Source: Bradyrhizobiaceae bacterium (GTDB taxonomy: Bacteria; Pseudomonadota; Alphaproteobacteria; Rhizobiales; Xanthobacteraceae). From it: a DNA stretch of 39,042 nucleotides. Numbering within the stretch: position 1 is the first letter of the stretch; every line of letters begins with the position of its first letter. The notes beneath the pieces are model-generated. The model had not been told where the DNA came from. It did no database searches and worked only from the letters and a program-made list of their open reading frames with translations. Of this stretch, positions 8,290-16,190 are shown piece by piece. Position numbers and translations under genes: made by a program. The DNA lies in the NCBI GenBank assembly GCA_947481635.1, contig CANKHJ010000018.1, positions 1 through 39,042 of the forward strand. Direction: 5' to 3'.

Positions 8290-8550
8290 ATGACGTTTTC
8301 GTTCGTGGAAATCCTCGGCGCGACTGGCGCCACGCTGACGACGCTGTGCTGGTTGCCGCAGGCGGTCAAGATCATCCGCGAACAGGACACGCGCTCGATC
8401 TCGCTGCCGGCCACCGCGGCCTTCACCTTCGGCATGCTGCTGTGGTTCTGTTACGGGCTGGCGCTCAAGGACATGCCGCTGATCATGTCGAGCGCGATCG
8501 AACTGGTGCTGATGACCGTGATCGTCGGGCTGAAGCTGCGGCTGGGGTAG
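8290..8550 (+). CDS. SemiSWEET family sugar transporter, copy 2
   Basis: An 86-residue, three-helix SemiSWEET. The core LCWLPQAVKIIREQDTRSIS (P23/Q24) is almost identical to that of copy 1, while helices 2 and 3 have diverged. The ATG at 8290 starts directly before helix 1; an in-frame ATG at 8245 would add 15 polar residues and is less likely. No strong ribosome-binding site precedes either. The upstream 200 bp are shared with the divergent corA-like gene and are comparatively AT-rich (8170-8290), so a promoter there is plausible. Two SemiSWEETs 1.2 kb apart with an ion channel between them is an uncommon arrangement. Confidence 0.87.
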   Translation: MTFSFVEILGATGATLTTLCWLPQAVKIIREQDTRSISLPATAAFTFGMLLWFCYGLALKDMPLIMSSAIELVLMTVIVGLKLRLG

Positions 8551-8598
8551 GGCACGTCAACAGCCGTCATGATTGGCTGATGGCGCCAAGCCCCAACC

Positions 8599-8689
8599 CG
8601 TCATGCCCGGCGTTGTGCCGGGCATCCACGTCTTACTTCCGCAATTCAGGAGCAAGACGTGGATGGCCGGGACAAGCCCGGCCATGACG
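8599..8689. repeat. Long palindromic intergenic element (Bradyrhizobium-type cgtcatgccc repeat)
   Basis: Two 36-bp arms, 8599-8634 and 8654-8689, form an imperfect inverted repeat around a 19-bp spacer. The left arm begins cgtcatgcccgg and ends ccacgtctt; the right arm is the matching complement ending ccatgacg. Each arm also contains its own small palindrome (tgcccggc...gtgccgggca and tggccggga...gcccggcca), so the RNA could form a cruciform-like structure. Elements of this form are, as I recall, scattered in hundreds of copies in Nitrobacteraceae and related genomes. It sits between the convergent SemiSWEET and aldo/keto reductase genes. Confidence 0.85.
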
Positions 8690-8713
8690 GTGCGTGTGTT
8701 GACGGTCAGAGCG

Positions 8714-9679
8714 CTAATGCGCGCCCAGTTCTTTCATCCGGCCGCGGATCGACTCGACCTCGGCCATCTCTTCCCGGGTCATCTTCCAGCCGACCGCCTT
8801 GACGTTCTGCTCGATCTGCTCGGGCCGCGTGGCGCCCGCGATGACGCTGGTCACCGGCTCGGTGCAGGCGAGCCATGAGAAGGCCAGTTCGAGCAGGGTG
8901 TGGCCGCGGCTTTTGGCGAAGTGGTCGAGCGCCTCGACGAAGTCGAAATTATCCTCGGTGAGGTAGCGGTCGCGCAATTGTCCCGGTGCGGCGAGGCGGC
9001 CCTCATTGGCGCTCTGGCCGCGCTTGTATTTGCCGGTGAGGAGCCCGCTGGCGAGCGGAAAATACGGCAGCAGGCCGAGACCGTATTCGATCATCGCGGG
9101 AGCAAGCTCCTTCTCGATGTAGCGCACGATCACGCTGTATTCGTCCTGGCAGGCGACGAAGGCGTTGGTGCCGGCGCTCTTCGCGGTCCACTGCGCCTCG
9201 ACCATGCGCCACGCGTCGAAATTCGAGCAGGCGATGTAGCGCACCTTGCCCTGCTGGATCAGGTCTTCGAGCGTGCGCAAAGTCTCCTCGATCGGCGTCA
9301 GCGGGTCCATCCGGTGCTGCTGATAGAGATCGATATAGTCGGTGTTGAGCCGGCGCAGCGAGTCCTCGACCGCCTGCAGGATGTAGCGGCGCGACGCGCC
9401 GCGCTTCTTGCCTTCGTCGTCCATGTCGAGGGCGAATTTGGTGCCGATGATCACGTCCTTGCGGCGATCCTTCAGTACCTCGCCGAGCACCTTCTCCGAG
9501 CCGCCGCGATTGCCGCGCGCGTAGGAATCGGCGGTGTCGAAGAAATTGATGCCGAGGTCGAGCGCCTTGTGGATCACCGGCCGCGCACCGGCGAGATCGG
9601 TGCGCCCGCCGAAATTATTGCAGCCGACACCGACGACCGACAGGCGGAGTCCGGACCGGCCGAGATTGCGGTATTCCAT
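8714..9679 (-). CDS. Aldo/keto reductase
   Basis: A 321-residue NADPH-dependent oxidoreductase with the (beta/alpha)8 AKR fold. The start MEYRNLGRSGLRLS is the classic N-terminus, with AAAGG 8 bp before the ATG at 9679. The catalytic tetrad is complete: D48 and Y53 in FFDTADSY, K81 in IGTKFA and H122 in YQQHRMD. The NADP-binding end is recognisable in SVIAGATRPEQIEQN near residue 280. It resembles the AKR11/AKR12 YhdN or voltage-gated potassium channel beta-subunit-like group, which reduces diverse aldehydes and ketones. It is transcribed after the CWC-protein gene, 70 bp downstream of it, and ends near the long palindromic repeat. Confidence 0.92.
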   Translation of the reverse strand: MEYRNLGRSGLRLSVVGVGCNNFGGRTDLAGARPVIHKALDLGINFFDTADSYARGNRGGSEKVLGEVLKDRRKDVIIGTKFALDMDDEGKKRGASRRYILQAVEDSLRRLNTDYIDLYQQHRMDPLTPIEETLRTLEDLIQQGKVRYIACSNFDAWRMVEAQWTAKSAGTNAFVACQDEYSVIVRYIEKELAPAMIEYGLGLLPYFPLASGLLTGKYKRGQSANEGRLAAPGQLRDRYLTEDNFDFVEALDHFAKSRGHTLLELAFSWLACTEPVTSVIAGATRPEQIEQNVKAVGWKMTREEMAEVESIRGRMKELGAH

Positions 9680-9749
9680 GGAAGAACCTTTGGGACATGC
9701 GGTGAAGGGCGCTGCGGTGGGCGGCGCGATTATGCGACTTGGCGCGGTG

Positions 9750-9953
9750 TCAGGGAAGGGGAGAGGCTTGCGCTTTTGCGCGCAGGCAGGCCGGACAGAG
9801 GCAGTCGGAGGCGGAATCGGTGGGCAGCGGCAGGCGATAGGCTTCCGCCGCGCACCAGCATGCGCCGTCGACGCTGCAGGCGAATGATGCGCCGCATTGC
9901 GCGCAGGCAAGAGTACGGGACGGCCGTGGTTTCGTGGTGTTCTGCTCGATCAC
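9750..9953 (-). CDS. Cysteine-rich CWC family small protein
   Basis: A 67-residue protein with seven or eight cysteines arranged as ACAQCGASFACSVDG, GACWCA and DCLCPACL. This is the pattern of the cysteine-rich CWC family (PF14375), a probable zinc-binding small protein of unknown function. The ATG at 9953 gives a conventional N-terminus of polar residues. The gene is in line with the aldo/keto reductase 70 bp downstream. Short, low in aliphatic residues and easily missed, it is supported by the motif rather than by length. Confidence 0.8.
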   Translation of the reverse strand: MIEQNTTKPRPSRTLACAQCGASFACSVDGACWCAAEAYRLPLPTDSASDCLCPACLRAKAQASPLP

Positions 9954-9985
9954 GATGCCACGTTACACCAAGCGGCCGCAGTTTT

Positions 9986-10018
9986 CTCCCTCTCCCCGTC
10001 GAGAACGGGGAAAGGGAG
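9986..10018. repeat. GC-rich inverted repeat, ctccctctccccg type
   Basis: Arms ctccctctccccgt (9986-9999) and acggggaaagggag (10005-10018) pair at 13 of 14 positions around a 5-base loop. It lies 18 bp beyond the stop of the MBL-fold gene and 32 bp before the start of the CWC gene, both on the minus strand, so it is a candidate terminator for the MBL gene. No U-run follows. The core resembles the elements at 3157 and 13001. Confidence 0.65.
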
Positions 10019-10036
10019 CGGTTGCGGGTAAAGCTG

Positions 10037-10933
10037 TCACTGCCCCTTGGTGTGGAAGGTGCAATAGCGCTCGATGTTTCCGGCGAGGTATTGGCCGTAT
10101 TGCTGCCAGGTCGCGTATTTCGGCATCTTGATCTCGGCCTTGGCGGCGTCCGGGCACTTGCCGGAATCGGCGGCTGTTTTCACCTCGGCCGACAATTCCT
10201 GCATGTAGACGAGGTGGTTCTGCACGTCTTGTCGCGTGCCGAGCCGCCCGCCGGGTCCCGGATGGCCGGGGATCAGCGTGTCCCACTCCATCGCGATCAC
10301 GCGCCTGAGCGATTCGTCCCAGTCGGGAAGATAGGAATCCGGCATCGCTGCGAAATTCACGGTCTGCACCGGGATGAAGTCGACGGCGAAGATCACCTTC
10401 TCCTTCGGCAGCCGCAGCACCAGCGAATTATCGGAGTGATTACGGCCGACGAAATGCAACTCGACGTCGGTGCCGCCGAGCGAAAGCTTGGTGGTGCCGT
10501 CGACGCCCTGATCGACCGGTACGATGTCGGCGCGCGGCGCCTGCGTCAGTCGCTCCTTGGCCTTGTTATGCGCGACGAAGGTTGCGCCGAGATCCTTGAA
10601 CGGTTTACCGCCGGCGATGTGGTCGGCGTGGTGGTGGCTGTAGACGACGTAGCGGATCGGCGCCTGCGTGATCTTGCGGATCTCCGCGATATAGGCCTCC
10701 GCCGCCGGGCGGTTCTCGCCGATCGGATCGGTGGCGATCACCCCGTCGGGCGTGACGACGAACATCGATTGATGGAACTGATAACGGAAGACGTAGACGT
10801 TATCGGTATTCGGCACTTTGGTGGTGGTGATGACCGGCGCTTGCGCCGGCTGCTGCGCGAACGCGGCCGGCGTTGCGAGCAATGCGGTCGCCACTCCAAA
10901 CGACAAGCTGGTCAGTAAGATCCTGTGCGACAT
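10037..10933 (-). CDS. Secreted metallo-beta-lactamase-fold hydrolase
   Basis: A 298-residue protein with a Sec signal peptide (LLTSLSFGVATALLATPAAFAQ, cleavage near AFA-Q). The MBL zinc motif is complete: H100-x-H102-x-D104-H105 in YSHHHADH. The later ligands are recognisable in the HFVGRNHSDN, VIFAVDFIP and LIPGHPG segments. The family covers periplasmic lactamase-like, thioesterase-like and quinoprotein-relay-associated hydrolases (SoxH-like), and the substrate cannot be named. It has no helical C-terminal extension other than a short Tyr/Cys-containing tail. GGGAGG precedes the ATG. The gene stands alone, with a hairpin beyond its stop and about 80 bp to the next gene upstream. Confidence 0.88.
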   Translation of the reverse strand: MSHRILLTSLSFGVATALLATPAAFAQQPAQAPVITTTKVPNTDNVYVFRYQFHQSMFVVTPDGVIATDPIGENRPAAEAYIAEIRKITQAPIRYVVYSHHHADHIAGGKPFKDLGATFVAHNKAKERLTQAPRADIVPVDQGVDGTTKLSLGGTDVELHFVGRNHSDNSLVLRLPKEKVIFAVDFIPVQTVNFAAMPDSYLPDWDESLRRVIAMEWDTLIPGHPGPGGRLGTRQDVQNHLVYMQELSAEVKTAADSGKCPDAAKAEIKMPKYATWQQYGQYLAGNIERYCTFHTKGQ

Positions 10934-11012
10934 TCACGCCTCCCTCGGTTTAGGCGCGTCGCTATCGCGCCGGAGACATAAACACCGGCAGTGGTCGATT
11001 ATTGCAGCGCCG

Positions 11013-11819
11013 TTATTGCGGCGCGCCGCCGAAATAGCCGGTGATCTTCCAGGCCGCGCCGTCCTTGGTGTAGCAGATCTGCTCGAAATCGAGCGGCGAG
11101 AGCGCTTCCGCTGCGATGTAGCCGACCTTGCCGCCCGGCGTGACCACCATGACGAAGGGGTTTTCCTGCGCCGGGGCAGCCGCAGCCTGATCGTCGGACA
11201 TGATCCGGATCAAAATCGTGCCGACTTTCTCGATCACCGGCGCCTTGGCGTTGCCGGCGCCGCGGATGTCGTTACTCGGTGCCGCGGTGACGACCCATTC
11301 GCCCTCGTCGGTGCCGGTGGCCTTCACGACCTCTTCGAACGCCTTTTCGTCGAAGACCGGTCCGGCCGGCGCGCAGCTCACGCCCTTCATCTCGGGCACG
11401 GCTTCGAGCGTCGGCTCATCGGCCGCGGCGGCGAGCCAATCCCAGCCATAGCCTTCCTTGCCATCGAGGCCGATAGCGGTCGCGAAATTGTCGAAGGCGG
11501 ATTTCGTCTTGTCGGCATGGTCGCCATCGGCGCTCTGCCAGAAGAAATTCTGGGTCACGACCAATTTCTGCAGAGCGGCGCGATCCTTGCGCTTGGCGAT
11601 ATCGGCAAGCTGCTTGCGGAAGGCGGCGTGGCTCGCATCCGTCGACGGCGCCGGCAGCCGTACGGTGACCGCCTTGTAAGGCTTGGGCGGCGCGGGCGCA
11701 GCCTGCTGCTGAGGTTGCTGCGGTTGAGGCTGTCCTTGGGACTGGGCCTGGCTCGACAATGCCAACAGGGCGATGACGGCGAGGGCAATCGGGGTCTTGC
11801 CGAGGAAAGATAGGCGCAT
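11013..11819 (-). CDS. Secreted protein with a C-terminal SH3-like region, function unknown
   Basis: The ATG at 11819 (MRLSFLGKTPIALAVIALLALSSQAQS, GGAGACGAATC upstream) gives 268 residues with a Sec signal peptide. A longer frame would reach 12029 but overlaps the divergent Bug-receptor gene. A Gln/Pro-rich linker (residues 24-45) leads into a conserved helical part with two Trp-rich clusters (NFFWQSADGDHAD and YGWDWLAAAA). The C-terminus has VVTPGGKVGYIAAEALSPLDFEQICY, which reads like a bacterial SH3 strand pair followed by a GAAWKITGYFGG end. Two cysteines (VSCAPAG and QICYTK) may form a disulfide. I cannot name a function; the gene is divergent from the receptor gene. Confidence 0.72.
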   Translation of the reverse strand: MRLSFLGKTPIALAVIALLALSSQAQSQGQPQPQQPQQQAAPAPPKPYKAVTVRLPAPSTDASHAAFRKQLADIAKRKDRAALQKLVVTQNFFWQSADGDHADKTKSAFDNFATAIGLDGKEGYGWDWLAAAADEPTLEAVPEMKGVSCAPAGPVFDEKAFEEVVKATGTDEGEWVVTAAPSNDIRGAGNAKAPVIEKVGTILIRIMSDDQAAAAPAQENPFVMVVTPGGKVGYIAAEALSPLDFEQICYTKDGAAWKITGYFGGAPQ

Positions 11820-11982
11820 GATTCGTCTCCGGTGCGTCCGAAGTGGCAGGGAAGGATGGCGTTTAATTGCGACGGGTATGCGGCGATCTTCCAGGAATGC
11901 CGCCGGAAGGTAGCATCGGGAAAGATCGACGACCGGCGCGCGTGCTGGCATACTCGAAACGTTAGTCGCAGGAGACACCGAC

Positions 11983-12978
11983 ATGGTTCGAAGGTTGTTT
12001 CGCGTTCTTGCCGGACTCAAAATTCTCACGGCGGCCGCCCTGGCGTCGCTGTTGCTGACCGGCGCGGCATCGGCTCAGACATTTCCCTCCAAGCCGATTC
12101 GCGTGATCATTCCCTATCCGGCCGGCGGCACCGTCGACGTGATGCTGCGCCGCCTGGTCCAAAAGATCAACGACGCCAACGGCCCGCAGGTGGTGATTGA
12201 ATCGCGGCCCGGCGGCGGCGGTGTGGTCGCCGCGCAGGCGCTGATGCAGGCGCCGAATGACGGCTACACCATCATGGTCGCGGATGTCGTCTCGCATGCG
12301 CTCAACGTGACCATGGTGCCGAACCTGCCTTACGATCCGGTCAAGGATTTCGAGCCGATCACGATGCTGTTCAGTTTCCCGACCCTGCTCGCGGTGCCGG
12401 CAGCGAGTCCGGTGAAATCGATGGCCGACCTGATCGCGCTGGCCAAGAGCAAGCCTGGCGGGCTGAGCTATGGCTCCGCAGGCATCGGCACCGCCGGGCA
12501 CCTGCTCGGCACGATGCTGCAGAAGGCGAGCGACGCCCCGATGACGCATGTCGCCTATCGCGGCGGCCAGGCTGCGCTAACCGATCTCGTCGCCGGGCGC
12601 ATCGATTATCTGTTCTTCAGCTACTCGGCGCTCAAGCCGTTCCTCGTCTCGAATGACCTGCGCCTGATCGCGACCGCGGCCGACAAGCGCCTGCCGGCGG
12701 CGGCGAATGTGCCGACGCTGACCGAGGCGGGCTATCCCAATATCGACTATGATTCGTGGTTCGGGCTGGCCGCGCCGAAAGGCACCGACCCGCAGGTGAT
12801 CGCGAAGCTGCGCGAGATCTTCATTCCGGCGCAGAATTCTCCGGACCTGGTGGCGGCGCTGAACGAGATCGGCTTCGTGGCGCGGACCGGCCCAGCCGCC
12901 GATCTCACGGCGCTGATCAAGTCCGACACCGAGCGCATGGGCAAGATGTACAAGGATTCCGGAGCTTCGGTGAATTGA
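11983..12978 (+). CDS. Bug/TctC tripartite tricarboxylate transporter substrate-binding protein 1
   Basis: A 331-residue periplasmic receptor with a Sec signal peptide ending ASAQT near residue 32. It shows the Bug hallmarks: PIRVIIPYPAGGTVDVMLRR at the N-terminus, the first-domain GGGGVVAAQAL, YDPVKDFEPIT near residue 115, and LSYGSAGIGTAGHL near 165. The last binds the substrate carboxylate. The ATG follows GCAGGAGA. These proteins bind small carboxylic or aromatic acids and usually serve a TctAB membrane complex, but no tctA or tctB gene is in the window. It converges on the LLM monooxygenase operon, with a hairpin between. Confidence 0.93.
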   Translation: MVRRLFRVLAGLKILTAAALASLLLTGAASAQTFPSKPIRVIIPYPAGGTVDVMLRRLVQKINDANGPQVVIESRPGGGGVVAAQALMQAPNDGYTIMVADVVSHALNVTMVPNLPYDPVKDFEPITMLFSFPTLLAVPAASPVKSMADLIALAKSKPGGLSYGSAGIGTAGHLLGTMLQKASDAPMTHVAYRGGQAALTDLVAGRIDYLFFSYSALKPFLVSNDLRLIATAADKRLPAAANVPTLTEAGYPNIDYDSWFGLAAPKGTDPQVIAKLREIFIPAQNSPDLVAALNEIGFVARTGPAADLTALIKSDTERMGKMYKDSGASVN

Positions 12979-13000
12979 GCGCGACAATCTCGGTGCGCTC

Positions 13001-13021
13001 CCCTCCCCGCGAGGGGGAGGG
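13001..13021. repeat. GC-rich hairpin between convergent genes
   Basis: A perfect 8-bp stem (ccctcccc, 13001-13008, with ggggaggg, 13014-13021) encloses a 5-base loop. It lies 22 bp after the Bug stop and 12 bp before the LLM gene stop, suited to serve both genes. An A6 run follows on the plus strand, which would read as U on a minus-strand RNA approaching the hairpin rather than after it. It is therefore not a textbook rho-independent terminator. It shares its core with the 3157 and 9986 hairpins. Confidence 0.6.
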
Positions 13022-13032
13022 TAAAAAAGAAA

Positions 13033-14220
13033 CTACTCCGCGACCTTCTTCGCGGCTTCCTCGGCCAGGAACTTATCGACGTCTTTCATAAGTGCTGCTT
13101 TGCTGACGCGTGCGAAGTCTTCGCGTTGGCTGCGGATCCAGTCGAGCGACTCGTCGCGCGCGGTATTGCGGCCGGCGAATTTCGGCAGCACGTAGCGCGC
13201 GAATAATTCATGCGACTTCTTGGTCGCATCGAAATTCGCCCAGTCATGCGCGAGCAGCAGGATCGCGCCGAAGCCGCCGGTCTTGGCCCAGAATTTCTCG
13301 ATCAGCGCCACCGCATCCTCCGGCGTACCGATCGAGGCTTTGCCCGCCTGATGCAGCCCCTCGATATTGTCCATCGTGATCTCGGTCGGCAATCCGATTG
13401 CGAGCGGGCCTTCCGGGCGCAGCGAATAGGAATAATGCAGATATTTTTTGAAGCCCCAATTCACTTCGGCGACTGCCTGTTCGCGCGTCTCCGCGACATG
13501 GATCGGCGCCATCAGCCGCAGGTCGCTTGGATTCATCACGCCGCCATGTTCGGCCACGACCTCGTTGGCGACCCGCCAATTGGTGTCGAGCACGTTGTAG
13601 CCGGCCGGCGCGGAGGCTGCGACGCACAGCATGCCGAGGCCGTAGCGGCCGGCGAGCCGCGCGCCGTTCGGCGTCACCGTGCTGGTGACCGCGATATGCG
13701 GACGCGGGCGCGTATAGGGTTTGATATGCAGCCGCGCCTCGCGCAGGTCGATCCAGTCTGATTTGTGGGTGACGACCTCGCCAGCGAGCAGCCGCATGAT
13801 GATGGTCAGCGACTCGGCCATGCGCTCGCGCTGCGTGTCGGGAGCGATGCCGAACATTGCGGCGTCGGACGCCAGCAGGCCGGGACCGAAGCCGAACATC
13901 GCGCGGCCGCGCGTCTGGTGGTCGAGCTGCACCATCCGGTGCGCCACCATGAACGGGTTGTGATACGGCAGCGAGATCACGCCGGTGCCGAGGCGGATGC
14001 GCTTAGTGCGTTCGGCGGCGCTGGCGATGAACAACTCGGGCGAGCCGTAAGTCTCGTAGCCGCCGGAATGATGTTCGCCGATCCAGGCTTCGTCATAGCC
14101 GAGCTTGTCGAGCCACTGGATCAGCTCGATGTCGCGTTCGAACAGGAAGTTCGGGTCTTCGTCGTTGGGATGGAATGGCGGCAGGAAGATTCCTGCCCGC
14201 AACCGATCGCGCTCGATCAT
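13033..14220 (-). CDS. LLM-class flavin-dependent oxidoreductase, limonene monooxygenase-like
   Basis: A 395-residue bacterial luciferase-family TIM barrel. The N-terminus RLRAGIFLPPFHP leads into WLDKLGYDEAWIGEHHSGG, where the GEHH motif is typical of the family. Next come RIRLGTGVISLPYHNP and the flavin-binding stretch GPGLLASDAAMFGI. Length and motifs fit the limonene 1,2-monooxygenase-like subgroup, which oxidises with FMNH2 and O2. The start is fixed by GGGAGGCGAG before the ATG at 14220. It follows the second LLM gene after only 20 bp, so both come from one transcript. No flavin reductase is encoded in this window, though these enzymes need a reduced-flavin supply. Confidence 0.9.
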   Translation of the reverse strand: MIERDRLRAGIFLPPFHPNDEDPNFLFERDIELIQWLDKLGYDEAWIGEHHSGGYETYGSPELFIASAAERTKRIRLGTGVISLPYHNPFMVAHRMVQLDHQTRGRAMFGFGPGLLASDAAMFGIAPDTQRERMAESLTIIMRLLAGEVVTHKSDWIDLREARLHIKPYTRPRPHIAVTSTVTPNGARLAGRYGLGMLCVAASAPAGYNVLDTNWRVANEVVAEHGGVMNPSDLRLMAPIHVAETREQAVAEVNWGFKKYLHYSYSLRPEGPLAIGLPTEITMDNIEGLHQAGKASIGTPEDAVALIEKFWAKTGGFGAILLLAHDWANFDATKKSHELFARYVLPKFAGRNTARDESLDWIRSQREDFARVSKAALMKDVDKFLAEEAAKKVAE

Positions 14221-14240
14221 CTCGCCTCCCGCCGTATTGC

Positions 14241-15575
14241 TTACTCGGCGGCCGCGGGTGTCCCGTATCGACTACCGGGGCGCGCGAGGCCGAGATTCTC
14301 GCGGAAGGTCTTGCCCTCATATTCGGTGCGAAACAAGCCGCGCCGCTGCAATTCCGGCACCACCAGGTTGACGAAATCGTCGAACGCGCCGGGGAGATAG
14401 GGCGGCATGACGTTGAAGCCGTCGGCCGCGCCGGTGGTGAACCATTCCTCGAGGTGATCGGCGACCTGCGCCGGCGTGCCGACCACCACGCTCTTGCCGC
14501 GCGCGTCGGTGGCGCGCATCGCGAGCTGGCGGATGGTGAGGTTCTCGCGTCGCGCCAGGTCGATGAGATTTTCGCGCGTGCTACGCCCGGCATTCTCGCG
14601 CATCGGCAGGTCAGGCAGCGGGCCGTCGAAATCATAGCCCGACAGGTCGATGCGGCCGAGCGCGGTCGAGAGCATCTCGCGCGCGACCACCGGATGCACC
14701 AGCGCCTGCAGCTTCTCGTGCTTCGCCTTGGCTTCCGCCTCGGTCGCGCCGATGGTTGCCGATACGCCCGGCATGATCTTCACATGATCCGGCGCGCGTC
14801 CGAAGCCGGCGACCCGCGCCTTGACCTCGGCGTAATATTTGCGCGCGTTGTCGACCAGGATGTGATTGGTGAAGATGATCTCGGCATGCTCGGCGGCAAA
14901 GGCGCGGCCGTCTTCCGAGGCGCCGGCCTGCACGATCACCGGATGACCCTGGGGTGGCCGCGGCACATTGAGCGGGCCGCGCACCGAGAAATACTTGCCG
15001 TGGTGATCGAGCGTGTGCATCCCCTCGGGATCGAAGAACACGCCCGAGGCGGTGTCGCGGATGAAGGCGTCGTCGTCCCAGCTATCCCAGAGGCCCTTCA
15101 CGACGCCGACGAATTCGCGCGCGCGCTGATAGCGTTCGGCGTGGCCGTAATGCAGCTCGCGCCCGAAGTTCCGCGCCTCGCTGTCCTCGCCGGACGTGAC
15201 CACGTTCCACCCGGCGCGGCCGCCGCTGAGATGGTCGAGCGAGGCGAATTTGCGCGCGATGTGATAAGGCTCGTTGTAGCTGGTGGATGCCGTGCAGACG
15301 AGACCGATGCGTTCAGTGACGGCCGCCAGCGCGGCAATCAGCATCAGCGGCTCGAAATTCGCGATGTATTGCGCCGAACGCGACAGCGCTTCCATGCGCG
15401 CCTCGCGGACGCCGACCCCGTCGGCGAAGAAGATCATGTGCAGCTTGCCGCGCTCGGCGGTCTGCGCGATCTCGACTTGATGTGCAAAATTGATCCCGGC
15501 ATCGGCCTGTACGCCGGGATAGCGCCACGACGCCACATGATGGCCGGTCGGGTGAAAAAAGACGCCGAGCTTCAT
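14241..15575 (-). CDS. NtaA/SnaA/DszA-family FMN-dependent monooxygenase
   Basis: A 444-residue protein, the length of nitrilotriacetate, dibenzothiophene-sulfone and pristinamycin-type monooxygenases. It starts MKLGVFFHPTGHHVASWRY. Family marks include the LDHLSGGRAGWNVVTS stretch near residue 125, the flavin/substrate segment PVIVQAGASEDGRAFAAEHAE near 235 and the conserved C-terminal LVVPELQRRGLFRTEYEG. The ATG at 15575 is preferred over a TTG at 15593, as GGCGAG lies six bases ahead of it and the preceding residues are unlike the family. It is the first gene of a two-gene operon with the limonene-type LLM enzyme. Such enzymes hydroxylate, cleave C-S or C-N bonds, or desulfonate; the substrate is unknown. 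Confidence 0.9.
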   Translation of the reverse strand: MKLGVFFHPTGHHVASWRYPGVQADAGINFAHQVEIAQTAERGKLHMIFFADGVGVREARMEALSRSAQYIANFEPLMLIAALAAVTERIGLVCTASTSYNEPYHIARKFASLDHLSGGRAGWNVVTSGEDSEARNFGRELHYGHAERYQRAREFVGVVKGLWDSWDDDAFIRDTASGVFFDPEGMHTLDHHGKYFSVRGPLNVPRPPQGHPVIVQAGASEDGRAFAAEHAEIIFTNHILVDNARKYYAEVKARVAGFGRAPDHVKIMPGVSATIGATEAEAKAKHEKLQALVHPVVAREMLSTALGRIDLSGYDFDGPLPDLPMRENAGRSTRENLIDLARRENLTIRQLAMRATDARGKSVVVGTPAQVADHLEEWFTTGAADGFNVMPPYLPGAFDDFVNLVVPELQRRGLFRTEYEGKTFRENLGLARPGSRYGTPAAAE

Positions 15576-15796
15576 TTGCTCGCCGCGCGGCAATTGGACC
15601 TCCTCATGGACTCGGGCAATGGTTCATTTTGGAATGCGATGCTCGGCTGAAATGCGCTCCGGTGCAAGGACAACGCGACCGGCGTTTTGGCTGGTCTGCA
15701 ATTCACGGTGCACATGGGGCCGGTCGATATCCGAACAGCTTGACGCGCAAGTTGTCGCAGGCCTCACTCCCAGGAATTGCAAAGCTGCGAGGCACC

Positions 15797-16150
15797 ATGC
15801 CGCAAGTCACCCTCTCTTACCTGTTGCCGATCCTGCTCCTGCTTGGTTCGAACGTCTTTATGACACTGGCCTGGTATGGCCACCTGCGATTCAAAGAGGC
15901 GCCGCTGCTCTGGGTGATCCTGATCGCCTGGGCTATCGCCTTTGTCGAATACTGCATGGCGGTGCCAGCGAACCGCTGGGGCAACGCGGTGTATTCCACG
16001 GCGCAGCTCAAGACGATCCAGGAGGTGATCACGCTGCTGGTGTTTGCCGGGTTCTCCTTCGTCTACCTGAAGGAGCCGCTCGGATTGAACCACCTGATCG
16101 GATTCGGACTGATCGCGGCTGGTGCGTTCTTCGTATTCCAGAAATGGTGA
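15797..16150 (+). CDS. DUF486 / DMT-type small membrane protein
   Basis: A 117-residue protein with four membrane helices. The N-terminus SYLLPILLLLGSNVFMTLAWYGHL and the central WAIAFVEYCMAVPANRWG are hallmarks of the DUF486 (PF04342) family, a short relative of the drug/metabolite transporter group. Near residue 75 is QLKTIQEVITLLVFAGFS. The C-terminal YLKEPLGLNHLIGFGLIAAGAFFVF matches the last helix pair. GAGG sits just ahead of the ATG at 15797. The molecular role is unknown; dimeric transport by analogy with EmrE is only a guess. It is divergent from the LLM operon, with about 220 bp between the two starts, and converges on the ABC transporter gene. Confidence 0.85.
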   Translation: MPQVTLSYLLPILLLLGSNVFMTLAWYGHLRFKEAPLLWVILIAWAIAFVEYCMAVPANRWGNAVYSTAQLKTIQEVITLLVFAGFSFVYLKEPLGLNHLIGFGLIAAGAFFVFQKW

Positions 16151-16190
16151 GATGCACCCGCTTGCTCGGCCAAGGCGGGGCATCATCTAC

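Noticed and set aside
8900-10918. A 672-codon plus-strand frame over the aldo/keto reductase, CWC and MBL genes
   Set aside because: It crosses three minus-strand genes with recognisable motifs, and its composition is typical of an antisense shadow.
14175-15650. A 491-codon plus-strand frame across the LLM operon
   Set aside because: It is antisense to two clear LLM monooxygenases and crosses their intergenic ribosome-binding site.
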